Shown: in pieces, positions 56,687 to 64,000 of the stretch
Numbering within the stretch: position 1 is the stretch's first letter
Layout: every line of letters begins with the position of its first letter
Source of the DNA: CANKJK01 sp040081715
GTDB taxonomy: Bacteria; Acidobacteriota; Vicinamibacteria; Vicinamibacterales; UBA2999
Reading direction: 5' to 3'
DNA length: 64,000 nucleotides
Assembly (NCBI GenBank): GCA_040081715.1
Contig: JBEBFY010000008.1
Location: forward strand, 111,483 to 175,482
The notes under the pieces: generated by a model
Seen by the model: the letters and a program-made list of their open reading frames with translations, nothing else
Told to the model about the DNA's origin: nothing
Database searches by the model: none
Program-made: the position numbers and the translations under genes

Positions 56687-56955
56687 GGCGCGACGTCGGT
56701 ACCCGCCCACGAACGGCGTTGGCCGTGGCGCTGCAGGTGATTCGACAGAAGTTGCCCCCCGTTGTTAGACGACTGATAGTTGGAGTCGGGCTGATCCGTT
56801 GTTGGCGGCGCACGAGGTGTCGCGGGCCGTCAACAGCGTGAAGAACAACCGGCCCTGGCTGCTGGCGGCCATTTAGGTAGGCGGCCACCGGCGGCGAGAG
56901 TGTTTTGCCTGCATGATCTTGCCTGCGCTAGCGTGGGCTGACTTCGAGGTTGACC

Positions 56956-57216
56956 ATGGACTTCTGGCAATTGCACGGGTGGGTATTCCTAGTCGCTATC
57001 GCCGTGTTTCCTCGATTGACCTGCCTCTTCTTCGTCGCGGTCCCATTCGGCTGGCTGGCTTGGCTCGGTTGGCTCGTGACGCCACATCTTCTGGTGGCGG
57101 TGTTGGCCACGACCTACTATTGGCACACCAACCCGATCCTCTGCGTGATCTCGTGGTTCGTGGCACTCGGAGGCACAGGCGCGGAAGGTGGCGTTGCCCG
57201 TCGATCGCGATCCTGA
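56956..57216 (+). CDS. Small hydrophobic membrane protein
   Basis: 86 residues from ATG 56956 (MDFWQLHGWVFLVAIAVFPR), or TTG 56950. Two hydrophobic segments with HGWVFLVAIAVFPRLTCLFF, GWLAWLGWLVTPHLLVA and ATTYYWHTNPILCVISW. Small conserved membrane proteins with this pattern (YWxTNPxLCVIAW) occur in several phyla with unknown function. The preceding 56687-56955 stretch has no gene that I can support. Confidence 0.62.
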   Translation: MDFWQLHGWVFLVAIAVFPRLTCLFFVAVPFGWLAWLGWLVTPHLLVAVLATTYYWHTNPILCVISWFVALGGTGAEGGVARRSRS

Positions 57217-57421
57217 ACCACGGACGAATCGACGACATTCGCAGTGTCCGGACGTCAACCAAATGCGGGTGATGCGCCGCAGTCGCCACGGCACAGCAGT
57301 GGCGCGGGCGTCGCATCTCTCCCAAAACCCAATTGAGGCGGCTCCAGTTAGATCGCCACGAAACAGCACCCCACCCCCACTCCTTTGGACAATTCCGAAG
57401 GTGCGGCGTACCGGCGCGCCG

Positions 57422-57601
57422 CGTGGCATCGGCGGCCTTGCGGGCCGGCTTGGGCGCAAGGTCCTCAAGAAGGACGACGAACCGAAGCCAGGGCCGGGGA
57501 ACCGCGCCACCTTCATGACGACGCAGCACGAGCTGCTGAAGGTATCGACCAGCGTCAATAGCGCGGACCTGCAGGTGCCCGCAGGATTCAAGCAGAAGTG
57601 A
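57422..57601 (+). pseudogene. C-terminal fragment of a secreted protein gene
   Basis: The frame ending in TGA 57599-57601 reads GLAGRLGRKVLKKDDEPKPG, then ATFMTTQHELLKVSTSVNSA and DLQVPAGFKQK. This is the conserved end of a family of acidobacterial secreted proteins (from memory, ATFMTTxHExLKxST...VPAGFK). Upstream there is no plausible N-terminus. It converges on the YfhO-like gene with a 14-nt overlap of stops. The remainder of 57217-57421 shows nothing recognised. Confidence 0.5.
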
Positions 57602-59858
57602 CCTGATTGCCCGGCGGCGCGTGCGCGCCCCGTCGTCCGATCCCCCACAGCAGCCCCGCCACGAGGAGGGCACCCAGGCTCACGCGTGCGCCCCACGCCA
57701 GGTGCGCAGGGGCGAACACCAGCGCCACCTGGTGCGTCCCTGCCGGTACGACGCAGCCGAGGAAGTCGCCGTTCACGCGCACGACCGGCACCGGGTGCCC
57801 GCCTACCGTCGCCATCCACCCCTCGTCGTAGCTTTCCGACAGCACGAGCAGTTGGCGCCCAGGCGCTGTCACCCGCGCCTCGATCCGACCCGGCACGTCG
57901 GCCGTCGTGGCGACGGCGCCGACAGGTGTCGGGTCGAGCACCACCGCGCGATCGACGAGCGCCGAGACGGCCGGGTCGATCGTCTCGATGTCCACCTCGG
58001 GCGTCCGGCTCACGAGCACGCGTGACACCAGGCGCAGGCGTGGCAGCGGGTCCGGCACGGCGAACCACTTGCCATCAAGGAGCGTTGCCCCTTTCGTGAT
58101 CGCCGGCGCCAGCACCTGCGTGTGCGCGTAGCGCACCTCGGAGAGTCTGAGCGGGAGCAGCCTGTCGTAGCGCAGTTGCTTGCGTGGCGTGATGGCCACG
58201 TAGCCATCGACGAGCCGGTACCCGCCCAGCAGGTACAGATTCGGGAACCCCCCGCGGACAATGCGACCGTCAGTTGGCACCGGACGAGACCTCGCCTCGC
58301 CGAGGAGCGGCACCACCTGGTTGTGCGGCACCACGTCCTGCCAGGCGACCACGCCGCCCAGACCGTAGAGCGCCTGATCGGCGGCGGCACAGAGCACGAG
58401 CAGCGGCAGCGCCCAGCGACGGCCGCCGACGATGAGTGTGAGGAGCAGTGCCGCTACGACGAACACGATCGGCCCCAGCCAGATGGCCCAGATCGATGCC
58501 GCTGGTGCCTCCGCCGGCGGCTGCAGGAGCGGGGTGGCGGCCACGACCAGGACGGTCACAAGCCACGGTGCCCAGAGCGCGCGGCGCGATGCGTCCCGTC
58601 CCGTCAGGCGTCCGGCAACGAGCGTGGCCACCGCGCACCCGGCCAGGCAGGCGGCGGCGAGCTGCGCGAAGAGCACGTATCGCACCGGGGCGCGGAACTG
58701 GCCGATGACGGGCAACTTCGTCAGCAGCAGATACAAGCCGCCGTGCGCGCCCGTCGCGAGCCACAGTCCAGTGGCACCGAGCCCGGCCGCCCAGCCGCCC
58801 AGCCGCCCAAGATCAGACGTCTTCTCTCGTGGCGCAGTCCACAGCCGCGCCAGCCACCATGCACCGAGCACCACGCCGAACGCGCCGAGGTAGACGCCGT
58901 ACTCGTCGCCGGCACCCGGCAGCTCGTTCCATCGCAGCACACGCCCCCATGCGGCGTACGGCTGCACCACCGACAGCAGCCGCGCCGGCGCCAGCGCGAA
59001 CTGCGTGGCAAATGACGAGTCGAAGGTGGCGCGCAGGGAATGCGCCGTCGCATCGAGCGTGGCCAACAGTTGCACAGCGCCCATTCCGAGCCCAAGCACA
59101 CCACCGACCGCGACGAGCCCCACGGTGCGTGCGCGTGCACCGGCGGGACCGCCGATCGCGCCAAGCAGTGTGTAGGAAGCCACGGCGAGTCCCGAAATCC
59201 ACGCCGCCTGAGGATGCCCGAGCAGCAACTGCGACGCGATGGCGACCGCGATCGCCACACTCCACCTGAGTCCCGCGCGCCACGACGCGGCCAGGGCCGC
59301 TCCGTCGACCGCCCACAGCAGCCACGGTAGATGCGCCACAACACCCACCATGTTGGGGTGCACACCGTGGGAGAGGTTGAAGCCGCACGTGGCAAAGAGC
59401 AACGCCGCCATGGACGCGCCGGGCGCGCCACATCGGCGCCGCAGCCACAGCCAGGTGCCTGCAAACGCGAACGGATAGGCGATGACGATTTCGACGGCGA
59501 ATGCGGCCGGCAGTGCGAGCCAGCGGTAGAGCAGCCAGTGCAGCGGATGATACGCGCCGAGCTGCCCTTCGCCCACGACGTAGAACCCGTTGAAGAGGCC
59601 AGGCATCCACGCCACGCTGTGACCGTCGCCGAGCGCGCGTGCGTAGAACGCACGCAGCGGATAGTGGAAGTGGAGCAGGTCGCCCGTGAAGGGCACGGTG
59701 CCCGCGACGAGGCCGCGGCCCATCCACACGAGCAGCGCGAGGCCGGCCGTGAGCGCCGCGATCGTGATCAGACGATGGGGCCCGCGAGCCTCATCGCCCG
59801 AGGCGGCAGCAGTCTCCATCACGCGGCGGGGCGACCATCCGGAGGATTGTAGCCCCAT
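57588..59858 (-). CDS. YfhO-like polytopic membrane protein
   Basis: 756 residues from ATG 59858, which has GGAG 6 nt upstream; ATG 59819 is an alternative without one. About 12 membrane segments. The N-terminal loop GTVPFTGDLLHFHYPLRAFY and the FGCNLSHGV-like ATCGFNLSHGVHPNMVGVVA are typical of YfhO/GT-C membrane proteins; the long C-terminal domain is beta-rich and ends in a last TM. YfhO proteins are implicated in lipoteichoic or lipid glycosylation in Firmicutes; the role here is unknown. It is divergent from the next gene. The frame extends upstream to 60974 but only as shadow. Confidence 0.85.
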   Translation of the reverse strand: MGLQSSGWSPRRVMETAAASGDEARGPHRLITIAALTAGLALLVWMGRGLVAGTVPFTGDLLHFHYPLRAFYARALGDGHSVAWMPGLFNGFYVVGEGQLGAYHPLHWLLYRWLALPAAFAVEIVIAYPFAFAGTWLWLRRRCGAPGASMAALLFATCGFNLSHGVHPNMVGVVAHLPWLLWAVDGAALAASWRAGLRWSVAIAVAIASQLLLGHPQAAWISGLAVASYTLLGAIGGPAGARARTVGLVAVGGVLGLGMGAVQLLATLDATAHSLRATFDSSFATQFALAPARLLSVVQPYAAWGRVLRWNELPGAGDEYGVYLGAFGVVLGAWWLARLWTAPREKTSDLGRLGGWAAGLGATGLWLATGAHGGLYLLLTKLPVIGQFRAPVRYVLFAQLAAACLAGCAVATLVAGRLTGRDASRRALWAPWLVTVLVVAATPLLQPPAEAPAASIWAIWLGPIVFVVAALLLTLIVGGRRWALPLLVLCAAADQALYGLGGVVAWQDVVPHNQVVPLLGEARSRPVPTDGRIVRGGFPNLYLLGGYRLVDGYVAITPRKQLRYDRLLPLRLSEVRYAHTQVLAPAITKGATLLDGKWFAVPDPLPRLRLVSRVLVSRTPEVDIETIDPAVSALVDRAVVLDPTPVGAVATTADVPGRIEARVTAPGRQLLVLSESYDEGWMATVGGHPVPVVRVNGDFLGCVVPAGTHQVALVFAPAHLAWGARVSLGALLVAGLLWGIGRRGAHAPPGNQVTSA

Positions 59859-59978
59859 GCTAAGCTCCAACCGGCCCTCCTGCATGCGCCGCACGGTTGC
59901 CGTTGCCCTCCCCTCGATGTTGACGATGTTGACGCCCGGCGTGCTCGAGATCGGGGCTCCCGTGCAGGACCAGCGGCC

Positions 59979-61673
59979 ATGACGCGCCCTTCGGCCGTGC
60001 CGCACCCGGTCGTGCCGAGGGAGTGGCTCTTCGCCGTCATCGGCTATCTCGTGGTCGCCGTGGTGATGACCTGGCCGTTCACCAGCTACGACGCGTTCGG
60101 AAGCGCCGTCTACGGTGGCGACCACCGGCTCATCATCTGGACGCTGGCTTGGGACAACCATGCGGTGCTCACCGGGCACTCGCTCTTTGACTCGAACCTG
60201 TTCTTTCCGGCAGCTGATTCGCTGCGCTACAACGAGCATCTGTTCGGCGTCAGCCTGTTCACACTGCCATGGGCTGCGGCAGGTGCCTCGCCCGTGCTCG
60301 CTCACAACATCGTCTGGTGGCTCGCGCTTCCGCTGAACGGACTCGCATCCTTCGCGTGGCTTCGCCGCCACGTGGCCTCGGGGGTGGCGGCGTTTGTCGG
60401 TAGTCTCGCGTTCATCTGCTCGTTCTACGTGATGCTGCACGTGCACGCGCACCTGCATCTGGTCTGGCTGTGGCCGCTGCCCCTCTCGCTCCTCCTGCTC
60501 GAGCGATGGTTCGACGCGCCGAGCTGGACGCGACTCGTGGGCTGGGCGGTCGTGGTACTCGTGGGCGTCCTGACGTCGTGGTACATCGCGGTGATGATGG
60601 CGCTTGTCAACGGCCTCATGCTGCTGACGCTGATCCGCTGGCCCCTCGACCTCGCGCGGCAGGATGCGCGTCGTCCGGACCGTGCCGCGCGGCGGGTCGG
60701 CATGCTCGCCGTGGCCGGTGCCGCCGTCGCCCTCTCCGTCTACCCGTTCGCGCGCCACTACGTCGGCCTGCACAGCGCGCCGGGTGAGGCGGCGGCGTTC
60801 TCCGCCACGCTCGCCTCCTATCTGGTTCCCCCGGAGAACACCATCATCGGACGATGGTGGATGGGACGGTTCACGCCGATGCCCGGGTCGATCTGGGGCG
60901 AACAGACCCTCTTCGCAGGGTGGATCGCCCTGGCGTTCGGAGTGGTCGGCACCTTCTCGCTGATTCGTGACCACGCCGTGCCCCGCCGTGCCTGGATCTT
61001 TCCGTTGCTCGCGGTCTGCGGCTTCCTGCTGTCGCTCGGGCCGGAGCCGCCGCTCCTGGGTGGGTCGGCGTTTGCGCCGTTTGCCTGGCTCTCGTCACTG
61101 CCCGGCTTTCAGGGGATGCGTGCACCGGCACGTTTCGCGGCGGTGACCACACTCGGGCTCGCCGGGCTGGCCGCGCTGGGCATGTCGGCCGTGTCGCGGC
61201 GTTTCGGTCGCGGCGGGGCGCTGCTCCTGCTGGTCGCGCCACTCATGCTCGCCGAGTGGTTCGTCGTCGGCTTCCCGGCTGGGAAGCCCGTGCCCGCGAG
61301 CGTCCCGGAGATCTACCTCACGCCGCAGGTGCAGTCGGCGCGATCGCTGGTTTCGATTCCCGACTACACGGGGACACCAGCCTGGGTCAGGGGCGCGGAC
61401 TATCTCTATTACTCGATGTCGCACTGGCGACCGATCGTGAACGGTTTCGGTCGGACACAGCCCGACACCCATGGGCAGGTGCTCGAACTGGTGCGTGCAT
61501 TTCCGGCCAGCGCAGCCGATCTGTCCGCACTCGGCCTGCAGTACGTCGTCGTGCACGCCGACCGGTTGCCCGAACACGGCGTGGCGCTGCTCGAGGCGGC
61601 GAAGGCCAGCCCGCGCTGCCGTCTCGCGGCCCAGCGAGGGCACGACTATCTGTTCGAGATCGTGGGGAACTGA
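59979..61673 (+). CDS. Polytopic membrane protein, GT-C-like
   Basis: 564 residues with about 12 hydrophobic segments. The first loop AVYGGDHRLIIWTLAWDNHA and the subsequent LFFPAADSLRYNEHLFG are reminiscent of the acidic catalytic loop of GT-C enzymes (DXX motif). The C-terminal 150 residues are soluble (LVSIPDYTGTPAWVRGADYL). It is divergent from the YfhO-like gene. It probably participates in the same glycan process; the acceptor is unknown. Confidence 0.8.
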   Translation: MTRPSAVPHPVVPREWLFAVIGYLVVAVVMTWPFTSYDAFGSAVYGGDHRLIIWTLAWDNHAVLTGHSLFDSNLFFPAADSLRYNEHLFGVSLFTLPWAAAGASPVLAHNIVWWLALPLNGLASFAWLRRHVASGVAAFVGSLAFICSFYVMLHVHAHLHLVWLWPLPLSLLLLERWFDAPSWTRLVGWAVVVLVGVLTSWYIAVMMALVNGLMLLTLIRWPLDLARQDARRPDRAARRVGMLAVAGAAVALSVYPFARHYVGLHSAPGEAAAFSATLASYLVPPENTIIGRWWMGRFTPMPGSIWGEQTLFAGWIALAFGVVGTFSLIRDHAVPRRAWIFPLLAVCGFLLSLGPEPPLLGGSAFAPFAWLSSLPGFQGMRAPARFAAVTTLGLAGLAALGMSAVSRRFGRGGALLLLVAPLMLAEWFVVGFPAGKPVPASVPEIYLTPQVQSARSLVSIPDYTGTPAWVRGADYLYYSMSHWRPIVNGFGRTQPDTHGQVLELVRAFPASAADLSALGLQYVVVHADRLPEHGVALLEAAKASPRCRLAAQRGHDYLFEIVGN

Positions 61674-61701
61674 CCCCGGCCCGGTTCCCGCGGAGGAATC
61701 G

Positions 61702-62454
61702 TCACAGTCGACCACGCGCCGCCAGCCGCCACGGCAGCCGGGCGGATTCGACGAGGGAATTCGTCGACAGTTTCGACACCCCCAGCCGGCGCTCGACAAA
61801 CGCGATGGGCACTTCGGCAACGCGGGCGCCATGCGATACCGCCTCCCACAGCAACTCGACCAGAAAAGCGTAGTTGTCGGACCGAATGCGGTCGAGCGGG
61901 ATTTGTGCGAGCGCATCGCGCCGCCAGCAGCGGAACCCGCTCGTGCAGTCGTGCACGCGGATGCCGGTGATGGCGCGAATGTAACGGTTCGCGAACCCGC
62001 TCAGCACGAGCCGGTGCAGCGGCCAGTTTTCGATCCGTCCTCCCGGCACGTACCGGGAGCCGATCGCCAGGTCCGCCTCCTGCACGGCCGCGAGCAACCG
62101 CGGCACGTCGTCGGGATTGTGTGAGAAGTCGGCGTCCATCTGACCGATGAACGGCACGCCGCTCTCGAGCGCCTGCTGCAGGCCGTCCAGATACGAGAGC
62201 CCCAGCCCCCGCCGCCCGGTCCGATGCAGCACCAGCACCCGATCGGGATAGCGCCGCGCCAGGTTGTCGGCCAGGGCTCCGGTGCCATCCGGCGAGGCGT
62301 CGTCCACGATGAGCACGCCCACACCAGGAGAGCGGAGCAGTCGCTCAACCAGCGGCGGGAGATTGTCGCGTTCGTTGTAGGTGGGAACGACCACCAGTGC
62401 GTGCACCACCGTCAGCTGCCCCGACGCGTCAACCTCGCACGTCAGACGCTCCAC
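61702..62454 (-). CDS. Polyprenyl-phosphate glycosyltransferase (dolichol-P-mannose synthase-like GT2)
   Basis: 250 residues. The GT2 domain has VVPTYNERDNLPPLVERLL, VLIVDDASPDGTG, the DXD-like MDADFSHNPDDV, IGSRYVPGGR and SGFRCWRRDALA. This pattern is that of polyprenol monophosphomannose synthases, which load a sugar onto a lipid carrier for GT-C transferases. This fits the adjacent GT-C-like genes. It lacks C-terminal membrane segments, so it belongs to the soluble subgroup. The first 15 residues may be extraneous. Confidence 0.9.
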   Translation of the reverse strand: MERLTCEVDASGQLTVVHALVVVPTYNERDNLPPLVERLLRSPGVGVLIVDDASPDGTGALADNLARRYPDRVLVLHRTGRRGLGLSYLDGLQQALESGVPFIGQMDADFSHNPDDVPRLLAAVQEADLAIGSRYVPGGRIENWPLHRLVLSGFANRYIRAITGIRVHDCTSGFRCWRRDALAQIPLDRIRSDNYAFLVELLWEAVSHGARVAEVPIAFVERRLGVSKLSTNSLVESARLPWRLAARGRL

Positions 62455-62876
62455 GCGACATAGATTCCCAGCAGGATGAACGTGCCAAGAGCGAACGCCA
62501 GCGCGACGAGTGTGCGAGTGCGGTGCGGCTTATTGGAGTGACCTGCCGGAAGCGCTGCCGATGTCAATCGCGGCGGTGCTGTGGCCGTCGAATGGAGCCA
62601 ATCGAGGTCCTGGGGCGCCGGGACGATGAGTGGCGGCGCCACTCCGAGAAAGGCCGTGTATTTCTCGCGGGCGCGTTCATAGAACGCGGAGCTGTGAAAT
62701 GCGGTCGCATCGCCGGATTCCAGACCGCACACCTGACGCCTGGACATCAGGAGTTGACCGGCCACGGCATCGACGGTGAGCGCCTTCGCCTCGCGGGCAC
62801 GCATGAGCTCAGCTCCGGACACCGCACTGGACGAGTTTGCGAGTTCCAGTGACAGGGAATCCTGACGGGGCGTCAT
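62442..62876 (-). CDS. RodZ-like HTH membrane protein
   Basis: 144 residues from ATG 62876. The N-terminal helix-turn-helix resembles the RodZ cytoplasmic domain (GAELMRAREAKALTVDAVAG, then SRRQVCGLESGDATAFHSSA and YERAREKYTAFLGV), followed by a linker and one C-terminal membrane segment (LVALAFALGTFILLGIYVAW). Unlike RodZ it ends after the TM, with no periplasmic domain. It probably anchors a DNA- or cytoskeleton-binding domain at the membrane. It overlaps the GT2 gene by 13 nt. Confidence 0.75.
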   Translation of the reverse strand: MTPRQDSLSLELANSSSAVSGAELMRAREAKALTVDAVAGQLLMSRRQVCGLESGDATAFHSSAFYERAREKYTAFLGVAPPLIVPAPQDLDWLHSTATAPPRLTSAALPAGHSNKPHRTRTLVALAFALGTFILLGIYVAWSV

Positions 62877-63040
62877 CCTGCTCGTCATCCTCAGGGTAAT
62901 TGTGGCCGATGTCCAAGGCCAAAATCGACCACTCGACGCGGATTCCAACGCCGCGGCGCATCATGGCGGTCAGTCAGATCGTCCCGATCAACCAGAACAC
63001 GGCCCCACCGGACTGCCGCACCTGAAGGCCAGCACGCCTG

Positions 63041-64000
63041 TCAGCGCGCGTGGAGGTAGAGGCCGGCGGCGTGAATCGCGTTGAGATCGCGGCGCGCCAG
63101 ACCGAGGTCCACGTAGACAACGCTCTTCATGTCGTCGGTCTCCTCGCCGGCGGCGAAACGCGCGAGCGTGGCGCGCATGGCCTGCGTGGTCGCGACTGCC
63201 GCCTGTCCGGACGCGTACTGCTGAGCGGTCAGGATGAGCGCCGCCACGACGACGCCGGCTTGAACGAGCCGGAGCTGCGCGACCGTCCCCCACCGTGCCA
63301 CGACGCGCGGCCACGCGAGAAACAGGAGTCCCACGTGCATCAGCGCCACGAACACCGAGTAGCGAACGGGCACGCGCGGATCGGCGTCGACGCCCGAGCG
63401 CCCCAGCGCGGCAAGGACCGCCGTCGCCAGCGAAAACGCCACGAGCGACACCGCCAGCCGATCGAGCCGTGACTCGGCCGGCCGCACAACGCCCCACCAG
63501 AGACAGCTCGCCACGCTTGCGACCAGAAGCAGCGCGCCGATTCCCTTCCCTGTCAATGCCAGCGCTCCTGCGCGCGTCCACGGCAGGCCCAGATACGTGA
63601 TCAGGTAGTCGGCCATGCGCAGGAGGCTGCTCGAGTCCGGTGCGGCAGCTGACGAGGCCGCGCCAAGCGCCACGCCGGGAAGACGATAGAGATACGCCGC
63701 ACCAAAGACAGCCCCAACGATGACGATTCCGGCCGTCCAGACTCGGCCTGCCTGCGAGCGCCACGCCAACCACAGCAGGATCGGCCACACACTGAGCGCG
63801 GCGGCGTTGCCAAACGCGGCGGCGATGGCCGCCAGCACGGCAAGCACTCGACTCCACTGGATGTGGCGACTCGCGCCGGCATGCTCGTCACTGCCAAAGA
63901 GCACGAGCGCCATCACGGTGAACATCACGGTCTGCGGGTAGATGCCGTTCATCGGAATCGCACAGTCCACCGCCGCGACTGACGTCAGCACGAGCATTAG
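63041..64000 (-). CDS. Polytopic membrane protein, C-terminal part (continues past window)
   Basis: The open frame enters from base 64000 with no stop and ends at 63041. Its last 319 residues contain at least seven membrane segments (GALLLVASVASCLWWGVV, RYSVFVALMHVGLLFLAW) and a cytoplasmic or periplasmic tail ending ARRDLNAIHAAGLYLHAR. It is a further GT-C-like or O-antigen-type membrane protein of the 57-64 kb cluster. The family cannot be decided without the N-terminus. Confidence 0.75.
   Translation of the reverse strand, partial: LMLVLTSVAAVDCAIPMNGIYPQTVMFTVMALVLFGSDEHAGASRHIQWSRVLAVLAAIAAAFGNAAALSVWPILLWLAWRSQAGRVWTAGIVIVGAVFGAAYLYRLPGVALGAASSAAAPDSSSLLRMADYLITYLGLPWTRAGALALTGKGIGALLLVASVASCLWWGVVRPAESRLDRLAVSLVAFSLATAVLAALGRSGVDADPRVPVRYSVFVALMHVGLLFLAWPRVVARWGTVAQLRLVQAGVVVAALILTAQQYASGQAAVATTQAMRATLARFAAGEETDDMKSVVYVDLGLARRDLNAIHAAGLYLHAR

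Noticed and set aside
56790..56877. Possible BON-domain tail (AAHEVSRAVNSVKNN) before a stop
   Set aside because: Only 15 residues resemble the domain and no start or upstream match is seen; too weak to annotate.
59859..60974. Very long minus-strand extension upstream of the YfhO-like gene
   Set aside because: The gene on the other strand (59979-61673) is well supported and the extension has a shadow-like composition.

Overview
The window is GC-rich, gene-dense bacterial DNA with short spacers, many 1-4 nt start/stop overlaps, two encoded-CCA tRNAs and many secreted or outer-membrane proteins (lipoboxes, TolC/RND, porin-like barrels). It is therefore from a diderm bacterium. The mix of families (DUF1684, DUF3617, DUF4910, DUF5777, PQQ-like propellers, VapBC, YfhO-like proteins) fits an Acidobacteriota relative, possibly Vicinamibacteria. 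This is inference from content; there is no rRNA to anchor it.

Region 1 (1-24 kb) is housekeeping and transport. It holds the end of an ABC-F ATPase, an EF-P of the EfpL/YeiP type, a glutamate-synthase-like flavoprotein, an EVE protein, a Tat-exported dienelactone hydrolase, a cation P-type ATPase, a DEAD-box helicase, a DUF2231 protein, an MgtA-type ATPase, a cold-shock protein, tRNA-Gln(CTG), a KGG-repeat protein, gltX, a PQQ-like protein, a DUF1684 lipoprotein, an OMF-MFP-RND efflux operon, tRNA-Ser(GCT), hemH and a Nudix hydrolase.

Region 2 (24-29.5 kb) is accessory. It holds vapBC, an HD-GYP protein, two membrane proteins, an apbE fragment, a methyltransferase and a lipoprotein.

Region 3 (29.5-46.6 kb) is a surface-polysaccharide locus. 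It has a minus-strand operon (GT2, rfbF, SDR, methyltransferase remnant, DUF4910 aminopeptidase-like gene, SDR) and a plus-strand set (membrane protein, 3,5-epimerase, SAF-type oxidoreductase). These are followed by a C-methyltransferase, a putative DNA-binding protein, a TylF-like methyltransferase and two GT-C-like membrane proteins. Between these lie fragments of duplicated genes: pieces of the GT-C gene and of an oxygenase-like gene occur in inverted orientation at 40.2-41.5 kb and 44.9-46.5 kb, and a tRNA 3'-end fragment abuts one of them.

Region 4 (46.6-54 kb) holds a four-gene operon (barrel protein, type-1-copper cupredoxin, histidine kinase, NtrC-type regulator), then DUF5777 and CHRD genes with two further gene remnants. 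Region 5 (54-57.6 kb) has an alpha/beta hydrolase-MOSC-DUF1348 operon, a J-domain coiled-coil protein and more remnants. Region 6 (57.6-64 kb) is a second glycan-like set: a YfhO-like protein, two other polytopic proteins, a dolichol-phosphate-mannose-synthase-like GT2 and a RodZ-like protein.

The main observation is the density of gene remnants from 27.8 to 57.6 kb. At least ten were recognised by reading conserved protein fragments, and several are paralogous to intact genes in the same window. No transposase, integrase, phage gene or CRISPR array was seen.
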